Numbered from the stretch's first letter, positions 18,434 through 27,576 are shown. The stretch: DNA of 64,000 nt from Cerasicoccus arenae (GCF_014651635.1 NZ_BMXG01000003.1:165957-229956); one strand, 5' to 3'. The notes: generated from the sequence alone by a model not told the origin. Numbers and translations: made by a program.

Positions 18434-18832
18434 CTAATTATTCCGGTGGGACTTAGGCTCAAAGGGCTGAAGGAAGGCCTCGCGGAAGTCGTAGCCGCCG
18501 CTAAAATCTTCCCGTTGGTCGTTCTCTGTTTTGCCGAGCACGCCCCATTCGACGAGGTTGAAAACGATGTCGCCGAAGTCTTCACAAGTATTGAGGCCCC
18601 AGTGTGTAAGCAACGTGTAGGAGAGGGGGCCGTATTGATCCAGTGCGTAGTCACGAATGCCCGAGAGCAGTTCCTGGCCAGAAACGTGGCGGGATTCGCG
18701 GTCGGGGTTGTCCTTGAGCTGCTTGATGGTGTGGTCCAGCCCCAAGCGAACGAAGTGATACGCGCCAGGCTCATAGCGGGCGTCCTCCTTGCGGATCAGG
18801 GCAACAACTTCGTCAAAATCTTTGGCGGGCAT
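18434..18832 (-). CDS. Conserved protein of a Verrucomicrobia/Planctomycetes-restricted family (Minf_1886-like)
   Basis: A 132-residue soluble protein without signal or TM segment. It begins MPAKDFDEVVALIRKEDARY and has a helical core with HVSGQELLSGIRDYALDQYG, then LTHWGLNTCEDFGDIVFNLV and a variable tail. This pattern matches what I know as the Minf_1886 family, largely confined to Verrucomicrobiota and Planctomycetota; function unknown. Start chosen at ATG 18832, as the 18 residues from 18886 do not look conserved. Its presence supports the taxonomic placement. Convergent with the GT10 gene. Confidence 0.75.
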   Translation of the reverse strand: MPAKDFDEVVALIRKEDARYEPGAYHFVRLGLDHTIKQLKDNPDRESRHVSGQELLSGIRDYALDQYGPLSYTLLTHWGLNTCEDFGDIVFNLVEWGVLGKTENDQREDFSGGYDFREAFLQPFEPKSHRNN

Positions 18833-19011
18833 TTTGATTATTGAAAATCGTTGGAGCGGCGAGGTCAAGGTCAAGCGATTTGGCATTGGCCAAGGGTAAA
18901 GGCGCGCCAGCGGGGCTTGAGTTCAGCGTTTGCGGGCTAGTTATATGGCCCCGATTTTCAGTGGCTCCACCTTTGGAGTGGCCATTATGAAGTTTATTCA
19001 AATTCACCAGA

Positions 19012-19392
19012 TTAGATGACCTTTGAAATGAGGCTGCGGTTGTTAGCCACACGACGGTAAACCCATTCACTGATCGTGGCGAAGATTTGGCTGCCTTGGT
19101 AAAAACGGAGCAGCCAGGCGTATTTGGGTTGTGTGGCTAGGGCGCGAAAGACGGCCTGGGCAGCAGGGTAGATGGCACCGTCCACATCGACTAATTGCAC
19201 GGCCTTGGCGAAATCTGCTTCGGGAATTTCCGGATAATCCGGCATTGCCTGCTGATAGGGCGCGAAATCGACCGCGTTGCCCGTTCGCCGTTGGAGCCAT
19301 CGTGCGGAGCGCCCGCAAAAGCGGCAGTCGCCATCCCAGAGAAGGATGGGGCGCGTCGGTGGAGGCGTGGCGCTAAGGGCGGATGTTTTCAA
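19012..19392 (-). CDS. DCC1-like thiol-disulfide oxidoreductase family protein (DUF393)
   Basis: The 126-residue product carries the eponymous DGDCRFC motif (about residues 20-26), the DxDCxxC signature of the DCC family, within a thioredoxin-like fold; downstream segments with AVQLVDVDGAIYPAAQAVFR and the C-terminal ISEWVYRRVANNR are also typical. The presumed role is redox exchange on unknown partners. The start codon appears to be TTG at 19392, with no nearby upstream ATG. Divergent from the DUF1592 gene with about 95 bases between starts. Confidence 0.88.
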   Translation of the reverse strand: MKTSALSATPPPTRPILLWDGDCRFCGRSARWLQRRTGNAVDFAPYQQAMPDYPEIPEADFAKAVQLVDVDGAIYPAAQAVFRALATQPKYAWLLRFYQGSQIFATISEWVYRRVANNRSLISKVI

Positions 19393-19486
19393 GTTGTCTC
19401 TTTCAAATCAAGTTTGGGCAATCCTACGAACATATTGCTATTGTGGAAAGAAGCGTTTTATTGGCGTTTACTCGTTCTTGCGGATC

Positions 19487-21748
19487 ATGTGTTGCCCTGT
19501 AAAAAAAGCTCAGCTCTGGTTGGCTGCCTATCTTTGGATTGCCGCGGTGCCGTTGGCGTTGGCGGATTCGGCGTTTCCGACCGGTGAATCCCTGTCGTGG
19601 CAAGATACGCGCATGCTGATGGCCGAGTATTGCTTTGACTGCCATGGCGGCTTTTTGACTGAGGGAAACGTGGACTTGGTTGCGGCGAAATTTGAACGCA
19701 GCGTGGCCGAGACGCCCGAAATGTGGGAGAATGCGGCTAAGGCCCTGCGCATTCATTATATGCCACAGGAGGAAGCGATGCCAGTTGAGCGTCGGGAAGC
19801 GTTGATTCGGTCCATTGATGCTCGTTTGTTGCAAGCTGCACAACTGACGCGCCCAGACCACACGACCATGCGGCGGCTGAATCGCTATGAATTCGCCAAT
19901 ACGCTCAATGATCTGCTCCTGATTGATTTTCCCGCCCGTGCCCGCCTGCCTGCGGATGATAGCGGCTACGGCTTCGATAACAACGCCGACGTGTTATCGG
20001 TCTCGCCTTTGCTGCTGGAAAAATACCTGTCCGTGTCCGCCGAGGCCGCGGAGTGGGCAGTGCCGCTGAGAGTCGAATCGCGTAAGCAGCAATTTACCGG
20101 AGCAGAGTTTGCGGCTGGCTTTGAACCTGCGGAAGGGTTTAGCCGGAAGATATATGCCGGTGGCATGAGCAACGCTGCCCGCATTAGCCTGAATCTGATG
20201 GCTGGAGAATATCGGGCAAAGCTATACTTAGCCGGCGATCAGGCGGGCGATGAATACGTGCGGGTGCGTATGTATTCGGGCGATGAACCGCCCCGCGAAG
20301 TCGAGGTCCCCTCGGATGATGTTAACTCCCCGACGGTGGTCGACTTGAATTTCAGTGTGCGTAAGAGCGAACCTTATCACTTAGCTATCGAATTGGCCAA
20401 TGACTACTATGATGATAGCACGTCGCCACCCAGTGACCGTAATCTCTATGTGGTCGGGCTGGATCTGGATGGGCCATATCAGACTGCCGAGGGGCTGTAT
20501 TCGCCGTTTCTGGAACGCCATTTTGGCGGGGCGTTGGAGCAACTCAAACCAGCAGAAATCCGGGCCGGGATTCAGCGATTTGCGAGCCGGGCGTATCGTC
20601 GCCCCGTAACCAGCGAAGAGCTGAATTCACTGTGGCACATTTATCAGGAGGAGTTTGCCCGCACTGGTCAATCTCCCCGCCGAGCACTTCACGCCGTGAT
20701 GGACACCGTGATGGCCTCGCCCAATTTTATTTTCCGCTGGGAGCCGCGTGAGGCGGTGAGTGAGTACGGGTTGGCTAGCTGGCTTTCCTATTTTCTTTGG
20801 GGATCGATGCCCGATGATCGTCTCTTTGAGCTGGCCCGGAAAAATGAATTGCGCACTCAGCTCAACAGCGAAATCCAACGCATGTTGCAGGATCCGCGCG
20901 CCGCGACCTTGACCGAGGAATTCGCCGCCCAGTGGCTGCAATTCCGCGACTTGTGGAACCTGCAAGTCGACCCCAAGAGCTACCCCGCCTATAGCGATCA
21001 ACTGCAAGCTGCGATGTGGCAAGAAACCACGCGTTTCTTTGCCGATTTGATCCAGCGAGACGGCTCGATTATGCGCATACTCGATGCTGACTACACCTTC
21101 GCCAATCCGCTGCTCGCCAAACATTACGGGCTTAAAGACGCCCCCAAGAAAGACTTCCAGCGCGTTTCGCTCGAAGGAACCGACCGCCGGGGCATTTGGA
21201 GCCAAGCCGGGGTGTTGACCGTGACGTCGCACCCAGACCGTACCAGTCCAGTCCTCCGGGGGAAATTCATTCTGGAAAATTTGTTGGGCATGGCCCCACC
21301 ACCACCACCTGCCAATATCCCTTCATTGAGCGCCAAAACGGACCACCCGACGCCAGCAGATTTTCGTGAGAGCTTGGCGCTCCACCGCGCTGATCCGAAT
21401 TGCGCATCCTGCCACAACATCCTCGACCCGATAGGCCTGTCTTTGGAGAGCTATGATGGCATTGGTGCCCGTCGGCAGGAGCCAATGGTGGCGGAAACTC
21501 TTTTTGATGGGACGGTCATTGACGGGCCGGATTCGCTGGTCGCTTACCTCGTCGAGACGCGACGAGATGAGTTTGTGGCGACCTTTGCGGAGAAGCTTAC
21601 TACCTATGCCACGGGCCGTGGCGTCAACTGGCGAGACCGTCCCGCCTTGGAGCGCATTGTTCAGGAAACCGAAAGTCAGGACTTCCGCATTTCCGCATTA
21701 ATCACCGCCGTGGTCGAACACTACGCCCCAGGTCGCCCTGCCCGATAG
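19487..21748 (+). CDS. Exported DUF1592-family protein with cytochrome c-like motifs
   Basis: The 753-residue product (from ATG 19487, signal peptide about 1-26 ending ALA) has the standard planctomycete/verrucomicrobial multidomain order: an N-terminal haem-type YCFDCHGG (CxxCH), DUF1587 (RRLNRYEFANTLNDLL, about 130-195), DUF1595/1592 (RRPVTSEELNSLWHIYQ to SPNFIFRWE, about 365-420), DUF1588 (RRGIWSQAGVLTVTSHPDRT) with a second cysteine pair CASCHNILDPIG, and DUF1585 at the C-terminus (YATGRGVNWRD). The cytochrome-like CxxCH pairs suggest a periplasmic redox protein. No enzymatic activity is established. It is followed 48 bases later by a DUF1552 gene, its usual partner. Confidence 0.93.
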   Translation: MCCPVKKAQLWLAAYLWIAAVPLALADSAFPTGESLSWQDTRMLMAEYCFDCHGGFLTEGNVDLVAAKFERSVAETPEMWENAAKALRIHYMPQEEAMPVERREALIRSIDARLLQAAQLTRPDHTTMRRLNRYEFANTLNDLLLIDFPARARLPADDSGYGFDNNADVLSVSPLLLEKYLSVSAEAAEWAVPLRVESRKQQFTGAEFAAGFEPAEGFSRKIYAGGMSNAARISLNLMAGEYRAKLYLAGDQAGDEYVRVRMYSGDEPPREVEVPSDDVNSPTVVDLNFSVRKSEPYHLAIELANDYYDDSTSPPSDRNLYVVGLDLDGPYQTAEGLYSPFLERHFGGALEQLKPAEIRAGIQRFASRAYRRPVTSEELNSLWHIYQEEFARTGQSPRRALHAVMDTVMASPNFIFRWEPREAVSEYGLASWLSYFLWGSMPDDRLFELARKNELRTQLNSEIQRMLQDPRAATLTEEFAAQWLQFRDLWNLQVDPKSYPAYSDQLQAAMWQETTRFFADLIQRDGSIMRILDADYTFANPLLAKHYGLKDAPKKDFQRVSLEGTDRRGIWSQAGVLTVTSHPDRTSPVLRGKFILENLLGMAPPPPPANIPSLSAKTDHPTPADFRESLALHRADPNCASCHNILDPIGLSLESYDGIGARRQEPMVAETLFDGTVIDGPDSLVAYLVETRRDEFVATFAEKLTTYATGRGVNWRDRPALERIVQETESQDFRISALITAVVEHYAPGRPAR

Positions 21749-21796
21749 CGATTTCGCTTTTTTTTATCTGCATTTTTCATTACCATAAAACTTGTT

Positions 21797-23167
21797 ATGA
21801 GCGCTAACGCATCCACAGGCAGACTTCCCCGCCGCACATTTTTGCGTGGCATGGGCTCGGTGATTGCGTTGCCGATGCTCTTTTCGCTGCCTGCTCGCCT
21901 GCTCGCCAATACGACTGCGCCAGCGACACCATTTGGCTGCACGCCTGCGGGAAATCCACTGCGGGTGGGGTTCATTTACCACCCCAATGGTGTGATTCAC
22001 GAGAACTGGTTTCCCGCCAGCGCGGGGGCGCTCAAGCAACTGCCGCCGACCTTGGAGCCATTGTCCGAGCTGCGCGAACACGTGCAGGTCCTCTCTGGCC
22101 TCAAGCATGATAACGCGAATGGAAACGGCGATGGGGCCGGGGATCATGCCCGCGCGAATGCCACGTTTTTAACCGGTGCCCAAGCTCGGAAAACCGGCGG
22201 GGAAGACATCATGGCAGGTACGTCGATTGACCAGGTGCTGGCCCGCAAGATGGAAGGCGTTACCCCGCTGCCGTCGCTTGAGCTGTCGTGCAGCAGTCGC
22301 CGCAAAACGGGCTCTTGCGACAGTGGTTACAGCTGCGCCTACCAGTATAATCTTTCGTGGCGGACGCCCAACTCGCCGAATATGCCGGAGGTCAATCCTA
22401 GGATGGCCTTTGAGCGACTGTTCGGCGCAAACAATGCCCAAGAGCGCCATTTGGTAGCCCAACGTTGGGCGCGCAGACAGAGTGTGCTCGACGGTGTGCG
22501 AGACGACACACGCCGCCTTTATCGTCAGGTTTCCGTTGATGAGCGGGGTAAGCTCGAAGCCTATTTGGAAGCCGTTCGCTCAGTCGAAAGCCGCATCCAG
22601 ACGAATCTCGACGCCCCTCGTCCGCCGGAGGATTATGATGCTCCAGTTGGCGTGCCGCCCGATCATAGTGCCTATCTGGACGCCATGTTTGACCTGCTGG
22701 CGCTCGCTTATTCGACGGACTCCACCCGCGTGGCCACGCTGATGCTGGCCCATGACGGCAGTGATCAGACTTTCCCCGAGATCGATGTGCGCGGCAGCCA
22801 CCATCAGCTGTCTCACCACGAAAATGACGCAGAGAAGATTGAGAACCTCAAGCGCATTGACCGTTTTTACATGGAGGCCTACAGTCGGTTTTTAACGAAG
22901 CTCGCCAACACGCCCGATGGCGAATCCAGCAAGCTGATTGATTCCTGCCTGCTGGTTTATGGCGGTGGCATTAGCGACGGCAATCGCCACAACCATGACA
23001 ACCTGCCAGTCTTGTTGGCAGGATCAGGCGGCGGCCAAATTAAGGGTGGGCAACATGTGCGCTACAACGATACGCCCATGTGTAATTTTTACGTGGACCT
23101 TGCCCGCCGCTTCGGCGTCGAGCTGGATTCGTTCGGCGACAGCACCGGTCAGCTCAAGTTGGCTTAG
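21797..23167 (+). CDS. DUF1552-family exported protein (Tat signal)
   Basis: The 456-residue product has a twin-arginine leader (RRTFLRGMG, residues 12-20) followed by a hydrophobic stretch, so it is probably exported folded. The body matches DUF1552: FIYHPNGVIHENWFP, GLKHDNANGNG, ARANATFLTGAQ, and a late LLVYGGGISDGNRHNHDNLP with several His/Asp residues suited to metal binding, as in the sulfatase/alkaline phosphatase-like DUF1501/1552 proteins. It is paired with the upstream DUF1592 protein, a conserved duo of unknown reaction. Its stop overlaps the convergent HdeD gene by four bases. Confidence 0.93.
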   Translation: MSANASTGRLPRRTFLRGMGSVIALPMLFSLPARLLANTTAPATPFGCTPAGNPLRVGFIYHPNGVIHENWFPASAGALKQLPPTLEPLSELREHVQVLSGLKHDNANGNGDGAGDHARANATFLTGAQARKTGGEDIMAGTSIDQVLARKMEGVTPLPSLELSCSSRRKTGSCDSGYSCAYQYNLSWRTPNSPNMPEVNPRMAFERLFGANNAQERHLVAQRWARRQSVLDGVRDDTRRLYRQVSVDERGKLEAYLEAVRSVESRIQTNLDAPRPPEDYDAPVGVPPDHSAYLDAMFDLLALAYSTDSTRVATLMLAHDGSDQTFPEIDVRGSHHQLSHHENDAEKIENLKRIDRFYMEAYSRFLTKLANTPDGESSKLIDSCLLVYGGGISDGNRHNHDNLPVLLAGSGGGQIKGGQHVRYNDTPMCNFYVDLARRFGVELDSFGDSTGQLKLA

Positions 23168-23724
23168 GCGCTTTTCTTCGCCGCGGAGGCCAGAGTGAGG
23201 AGGGTCATGCCGCCCATCAGGAAGTTCACGCCCACGATCAGGCCGATGAACCAGTGTGCGGCGCTCGGCCACTCCGAGAAGACGATGCCTGCAATGATCA
23301 GTCCGAAAATGCCGTTCATGAAGATGATGCCGCGCCCTGGAAGATGCTGTCCTTGGGCGGCGGCGAGCAGCTTGAAGATACCGTCGATCAGATAAAAAAT
23401 TGCTAGGAGGCCGGTTAGCGCGATCACGCCAATGACGGGTTGGGCAATGAGCAATGCGCCGACAATCGCTGCGAGCACACTACTAATGAGCGCCCAGCCG
23501 TAGCCTTTGACGGTGATGTGAGAAAAGGCCGACACTGCTTGGAGGATGCCGCCGATTAAAAGTAACCAACCAAGAAACAGCTCTAGCCCAAGGGAGAATA
23601 CGCCAGGAAGCATTACTGCCAACACGCCCAAGATGATCAAAATGATCCCGGCAAGCTGCGCCTGAGACGCGTTTTTCTTCAGTTTTTCCGGATCGATGCC
23701 GGCAAAGGGGCTTTTGAGATTCAT
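23164..23724 (-). CDS. HdeD-family membrane protein (DUF308)
   Basis: A 186-residue inner-membrane protein with six hydrophobic helices in three hairpins, beginning after a 20-residue cytoplasmic lead. GIILIILGVLAVMLPG and the repeated small-residue helices match the HdeD/DUF308 repeat. HdeD contributes to acid resistance in enteric bacteria; in this phylum the role is not known. Its stop overlaps the DUF1552 stop. Confidence 0.88.
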   Translation of the reverse strand: MNLKSPFAGIDPEKLKKNASQAQLAGIILIILGVLAVMLPGVFSLGLELFLGWLLLIGGILQAVSAFSHITVKGYGWALISSVLAAIVGALLIAQPVIGVIALTGLLAIFYLIDGIFKLLAAAQGQHLPGRGIIFMNGIFGLIIAGIVFSEWPSAAHWFIGLIVGVNFLMGGMTLLTLASAAKKSA

Positions 23725-23806
23725 TGGATTGAATGGATTGGGATTCGTCAGATTGTTCGTCGTTCGGGGCGTGAGAACTCACGTTGCCAAAATCGACGAA
23801 GAGCCT

Positions 23807-25138
23807 TTATTTATACTGCATGTCTTTGGCGGCGAGGGTCTGAGTCCAGAGCTGTTCGCCCAAGGTGTCGTAAACGGTCAGGGTCAACTGGCGATTGTCC
23901 TCGGGTCCGTGGAACTTCATGACCGCGAATTGGCGCTTGAAGGTCGCGGTGCTGGGCACGCGGTAGAAATTGAGTTCACTACTGCTGTCAGCCGGGCGGT
24001 CAGTCAGTGGGCCGAGGGTCAGTTCGTAAAGGTCAGGTGCATTGGCGCGAACCATTTTGGTGAGTTCACCGAAGTCCTTGCCACCCGCTACGAAAATGAG
24101 GCCGCCGATATTGTCGCTCTTGAGTGCATCGAGCATGGCGTCGCGCTCATGCTTGGCAATCTTGTGATTGCGGGGGGAGTCCGAGGGGCTGAGCGCGGGC
24201 GAGCCGGTGACGACTACCTTGAAGGTCGCGGTGCTTTCACGAAGGGCTTGGCGGAGCCAATCGAGCTGATCGTCCCCCATGATTTTTCGCCACTTGTCGA
24301 CGTCGTGCGCGAGATCGCGTGAGCTGCGGTCGTCGAGCAGGAAGAATTCGGCATCACCATAGCGGATCGAGGTTGCGGTGCCATCGACGCTGGGGGCTGC
24401 TGGCGGATTGGCCCAAAAGAGTTCAAAGACGTTCTGAGCGTCCTCGAGATTGCGGAAATGTTTGCCTGTGTTGGCGGGGCCAAAGTCGGATTCGCTCCAG
24501 ACAGCGGCTTGGGGCACGGCGGCCAACAAGGGCTGTAGCTCCGGCTGGGCGCGGTTCTGGCTGTAACGGGCGATCATGCCTTCGCGGGAACCCCAGTCGG
24601 GCTCGCGGAGGGCGACGTTGTTACCCGCCCAGATCATCAGGTCAGGCTGCTTGGCCAAGATAGCCAGAAAAATGCCGTAGCCGTCGCCGGGGGTGCGGTT
24701 CAGCGGATCATAAGCTGGGTCGTTGACGCGGTGTCCGCCGCCAAGGGCGACGGTGAAGTCAGGGGGGGGGGCGCGGTCGGTGTAAAAGGGCGTGGTTTTG
24801 AACTTGGCGTCGCTGGTCAGCTTTGCCGGGCGGCCGTCAATAAGGACTTCGTAGTGGTAATCGGTTCCTGGGGTCAGGGGGCCGGTGGACCGCTCGACGA
24901 TGAATCCATTTTCCGGCAAGGCGGGGGAGGGGGGGGTCTCTTTGCGCTGGGAGGCGTCACTGGCTGGCCAATAGGCAAAGGCGACCTGGGCTGGGCCGTC
25001 CGTTTGGACCCAGAGCGGGACGGAGCGCATTTCGGGCGCGCCAACCATGGGGCCAGTGGCAATCTGGGCTGCGGGCAAGGCTGTGCCAGTCGCGAGCGCG
25101 AAAAAAAAGGCAAGAAAACGTCGGGGATAAAGCGCCAT
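23807..25138 (-). CDS. PhoD-like metallophosphatase-fold protein lacking metal ligands
   Basis: The 443-residue exported protein (signal peptide about 1-24 from ATG 25138) follows the alkaline phosphatase D layout: an N-terminal beta domain with LTPGTDYHYEVLIDG (about 85-100), then a metallophosphatase-like core. The usual ligand motifs are altered. Where PhoD has LGDNVYL it has WAGNNVAL, where PhoD has WDDHDYGPNNSD it has WSESDFGPANTG, and where PhoD has GDRHxxEL it has AGGKDFGELT. Other fold landmarks (FFLLDDRSSRD, DQLDWLRQAL, TFKVVVTGSPAL) are intact. I infer a pseudophosphatase. It carries runs of ten G (24762-24771) and eight G on the plus strand, encoding prolines. Confidence 0.8.
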   Translation of the reverse strand: MALYPRRFLAFFFALATGTALPAAQIATGPMVGAPEMRSVPLWVQTDGPAQVAFAYWPASDASQRKETPPSPALPENGFIVERSTGPLTPGTDYHYEVLIDGRPAKLTSDAKFKTTPFYTDRAPPPDFTVALGGGHRVNDPAYDPLNRTPGDGYGIFLAILAKQPDLMIWAGNNVALREPDWGSREGMIARYSQNRAQPELQPLLAAVPQAAVWSESDFGPANTGKHFRNLEDAQNVFELFWANPPAAPSVDGTATSIRYGDAEFFLLDDRSSRDLAHDVDKWRKIMGDDQLDWLRQALRESTATFKVVVTGSPALSPSDSPRNHKIAKHERDAMLDALKSDNIGGLIFVAGGKDFGELTKMVRANAPDLYELTLGPLTDRPADSSSELNFYRVPSTATFKRQFAVMKFHGPEDNRQLTLTVYDTLGEQLWTQTLAAKDMQYK

Positions 25139-25227
25139 ATTCAAAGCCTGTCAGTAACGGTCAGGCGCGAAGACGGGTCAAGCATAAGCTCAGCTTGGCC
25201 CGTTGCATATCGATAATGGACAAGGCC

Positions 25228-25923
25228 TTAGCGGCCGTTGTCTTTATGGCGGCGTTCTTCCTCGCGGCAGTCGTTCATGACGCGCAACCAGAGGTCGCGG
25301 AGGTCAAAGATTACTTGGAGGACTTCGGCTTGGAAGGCTTGGAGCAGGCGTGCATTGTCGCACTTGACCTCTTGTAGGATGGCCATGGTGTGATTGACGG
25401 CGGCGAGGCCGTTTTTCAGGTGGCACACGGCCAAATTGAAGTCGCCCATGTCGAGTGCATTGATGCCCATGACGGCATTGAACTCGCCCACGTGCAGGCT
25501 GGAGGCGAAGCGGCTGCCCATAACCGCGTCCACCTGGCCCTTCGTCTGGGTCAAGAAATGCTCCCAGCATTGGAACAGATGTTGGTATAGGCCGTGGCTG
25601 ACTATGTAGACTGGGTGCTTGTGGACTGAGTAAGGGTCGAAATCACTGGCGTCGACGGCTTCCTTTTCCTCTTCTTCTTCGAAGTCGTCGTCGGATTCTT
25701 CAAGATCGGCTCCGCTCCAGTCTTCGACTTCCCAGCGCATGAGCTGGGCAATTTCGTCGAGGTGACCGGGCTTGTGCTTGAGGCGGTGGTAATGACCTAG
25801 AAACTCGCCGATGTCTTTCTCGTTTTGTTTCAGGTATCGCTGCCAGTCAAATTCGTTCCAACTCAGTTCTTCGCTGTTTTCCCAATCTCCGTCGGATGAA
25901 TTGTCGAAATCGTAAGCACTCAT
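25228..25923 (-). CDS. Conserved hypothetical acidic protein
   Basis: A 231-residue cytosolic protein with no signal or TM segment and no family I recognise. The N-terminal 45 residues are rich in Asp, Ser and Trp; residues 75-95 are a dense acidic tract (DDDFEEEEEKE). The C-terminal 120 residues look all-helical, resembling a four-helix bundle: HGLYQHLFQCWEHFLTQ, NAVMGINALDMGDFNLAVCH, then two further amphipathic helices. The helical half, with its pattern of bulky residues, might be a protein-interaction module. Codon use fits the surroundings. Monocistronic, divergent from the FmdB gene, with about 295 bases between that hold nothing I can identify. Confidence 0.8.
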   Translation of the reverse strand: MSAYDFDNSSDGDWENSEELSWNEFDWQRYLKQNEKDIGEFLGHYHRLKHKPGHLDEIAQLMRWEVEDWSGADLEESDDDFEEEEEKEAVDASDFDPYSVHKHPVYIVSHGLYQHLFQCWEHFLTQTKGQVDAVMGSRFASSLHVGEFNAVMGINALDMGDFNLAVCHLKNGLAAVNHTMAILQEVKCDNARLLQAFQAEVLQVIFDLRDLWLRVMNDCREEERRHKDNGR

Positions 25924-26218
25924 GATGGATTAGCCCTCTCGGGTTAGTAGTTAATTTGAAGGAAAGCGGCGGAAAATCAACATTCAAATGCGAATTCCCA
26001 CGGATACGGTTCAAGCACAAGTCATACCGAGACCGCACGTTGTGGAAAGTATTCTGACCCGGAAACCCCAGCCTGCGTTCCACTTATTCGAAAAGGATTT
26101 CCAGCCGCTGCCGATGTGCTTGTCTTGGAATGGCTTACGTCTGGGAACAATGGTCATCGAATGGGAAGACGCATCGAGGGATTGCAATATGGGTCAAATC
26201 GCGCCAAAGTCATTCATT

Positions 26219-26452
26219 ATGCCCATTTACGAATACCATTGCCCGGATTGTAAGCACGATGTCGAGCTGCTGGTCCGTTCCTCCTCAGAAACGCCCAAGT
26301 GCCCGGATTGCGGCGGCGACCACTTGGCCAAGCAATTCTCTACCTTTGCCGCAGGCGGTGCCCCGACTGGCGGCGATAGCTGCGCACATACGGGCGGCTG
26401 TGGTTGTGCTCATGGCGGCATGCCCGCGGGTGGCTCTTGCGGCCTGAACTAA
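26219..26452 (+). CDS. FmdB family zinc-ribbon protein
   Basis: The 77-residue product opens MPIYEYHCPDCKHDVELLV and supplies the second zinc knuckle in PKCPDCGG, the FmdB/CxxC-CxxC regulatory-domain pattern of four zinc cysteines. The tail is Gly/Cys/His-rich (GGCGCAHGG), common in this family. Suggested roles are regulatory, but none is proven. The reading frame is open back to ATG 25988, but those 77 extra codons are not FmdB-like, so ATG 26219 is used. The stop codon is overlapped by the left arm of a large palindromic element. Confidence 0.92.
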   Translation: MPIYEYHCPDCKHDVELLVRSSSETPKCPDCGGDHLAKQFSTFAAGGAPTGGDSCAHTGGCGCAHGGMPAGGSCGLN

Positions 26453-26538
26453 AGGTGGAGCCCGGTATCCCTACCGGGCTGTTCCATCCTGTTGGTTGTG
26501 AGGCAATTTAGCCCGGTAGGGACACTGGGCTCCACCTT
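26452..26538. repeat. REPIN-like double-hairpin palindrome
   Basis: Two 29-base arms (26452-26480 and 26510-26538) are complementary with two mismatches and a 29-base spacer. Each arm is itself a hairpin: the left holds AGCCCGGTA (26459-26467) with TACCGGGCT (26472-26480), the right AGCCCGGT with ACTGGGCT. This two-REP, opposite-orientation design is that of REPIN elements mobilised by RAYT transposases. No RAYT gene is present in the window and I saw no second copy. It begins at the FmdB stop codon and could also terminate transcription in both directions, although no T tract follows. Confidence 0.72.
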
Positions 26539-26643
26539 AAATTCCTGCTCCAACATAAAAGTTAGGGTGCCAACCTTGGCTGTGTTGGCGGGCGGATGTT
26601 GCATTGACATCAGCGCCGCGACATGCGCCGCTTGATAGCAGTC

Positions 26644-27576
26644 ATGGCACACATTTTCCGGATTTCCTTTTTCCTGTTCGCCGCGTTGCTGTTGCCTGCT
26701 TGTAGCTGGCTCGGCTTTGACGATGATGATGAAGACACATCAGCCGACCGCGCGCGCCGCGTAACCGCCATCCAGTCCGAGAGTGCGCCCGTCATGGGTG
26801 CGCCGCGCGGTGAAACGATGGCCGAGCGCCGTTTGCGCAGTGTCTACGACAAGCAACTGGCCCTCTATGCGCGCTTGGACAGCGAAGGGGCTGACCTTTC
26901 CGACCCGGAATATGATCGCCTGATCGCTGAAGTCCTTACCGAATATCAGTCCTATCTGTCGGACTATCCGGAGGAGGTTCACGGCTTCATTTTCTACGGC
27001 AAAATGCTTCGCGATATCGGTCAGCGGGATGACGCCAACAAGGCCTTTCTTCAAGCCAACCGCCTCGATGAAAACATCGCCGTGGTCAAGCAGCAGATCG
27101 GTAATTATCTAGCGGAAGATGGCGAGCCCGCCGTCGCGCTGGCCTACTATATGTCTGCTGCCGAGCTAAAGCCCGACGAGCCCATTTACGCTTATCAGAT
27201 TGGCGAGCTATTATACACCTACCGCAAGGAACTGATCGAAAGTCAGGCGCTGGAGGCCACGTTGCTGGACCAGCAGATGATCGAGGCCTTCGCGCATGCT
27301 CACCAACTGAACCCCAGCGACCGCCAGCTAACCCAACGCTATGCGGAGGCCTACTTCGACGTGGCGCAACCTGATTGGCCCAAAGCGCTGCTGCTTTGGC
27401 AAGCCTTGGAAGGCAGCGCCCGCGACCCCGTGGAGCGTGATTGGGCCCGGCTTCAGGAGGCCCGCGTGCTCATCATCATGGGGCGTAATGACGAAGCCCG
27501 CACAGTCCTCAACGAAGTTTCTCAGCCCGGCTTCCAGGAAGCGCGCGATACGTTGTTCAGTCAACTGCCCAGTTAG
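26644..27576 (+). CDS. TPR-repeat lipoprotein
   Basis: A 310-residue lipoprotein: hydrophobic signal and lipobox LLPAC, followed by an acidic stretch (DDDDEDTSADRARR). Residues about 95-290 form tetratricopeptide repeats, visible as repeated DEPIYAYQIGELLYTY-like helix pairs and NPSDRQLTQRYAEAYFDVA. It is likely an outer-membrane-anchored scaffold for protein assembly. Some relatives act in exosortase or pilus systems, but nothing ties this one to either. ATG 26644 is chosen over an upstream in-frame codon at 26623 since it gives a better signal. Standing alone between the palindrome and an AT-rich cassette. Confidence 0.8.
   Translation: MAHIFRISFFLFAALLLPACSWLGFDDDDEDTSADRARRVTAIQSESAPVMGAPRGETMAERRLRSVYDKQLALYARLDSEGADLSDPEYDRLIAEVLTEYQSYLSDYPEEVHGFIFYGKMLRDIGQRDDANKAFLQANRLDENIAVVKQQIGNYLAEDGEPAVALAYYMSAAELKPDEPIYAYQIGELLYTYRKELIESQALEATLLDQQMIEAFAHAHQLNPSDRQLTQRYAEAYFDVAQPDWPKALLLWQALEGSARDPVERDWARLQEARVLIIMGRNDEARTVLNEVSQPGFQEARDTLFSQLPS

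Noticed and set aside
25988..26218. 5' extension of the FmdB gene
   Set aside because: In-frame but without similarity; FmdB proteins begin MPIYEYxC, which is at 26219.
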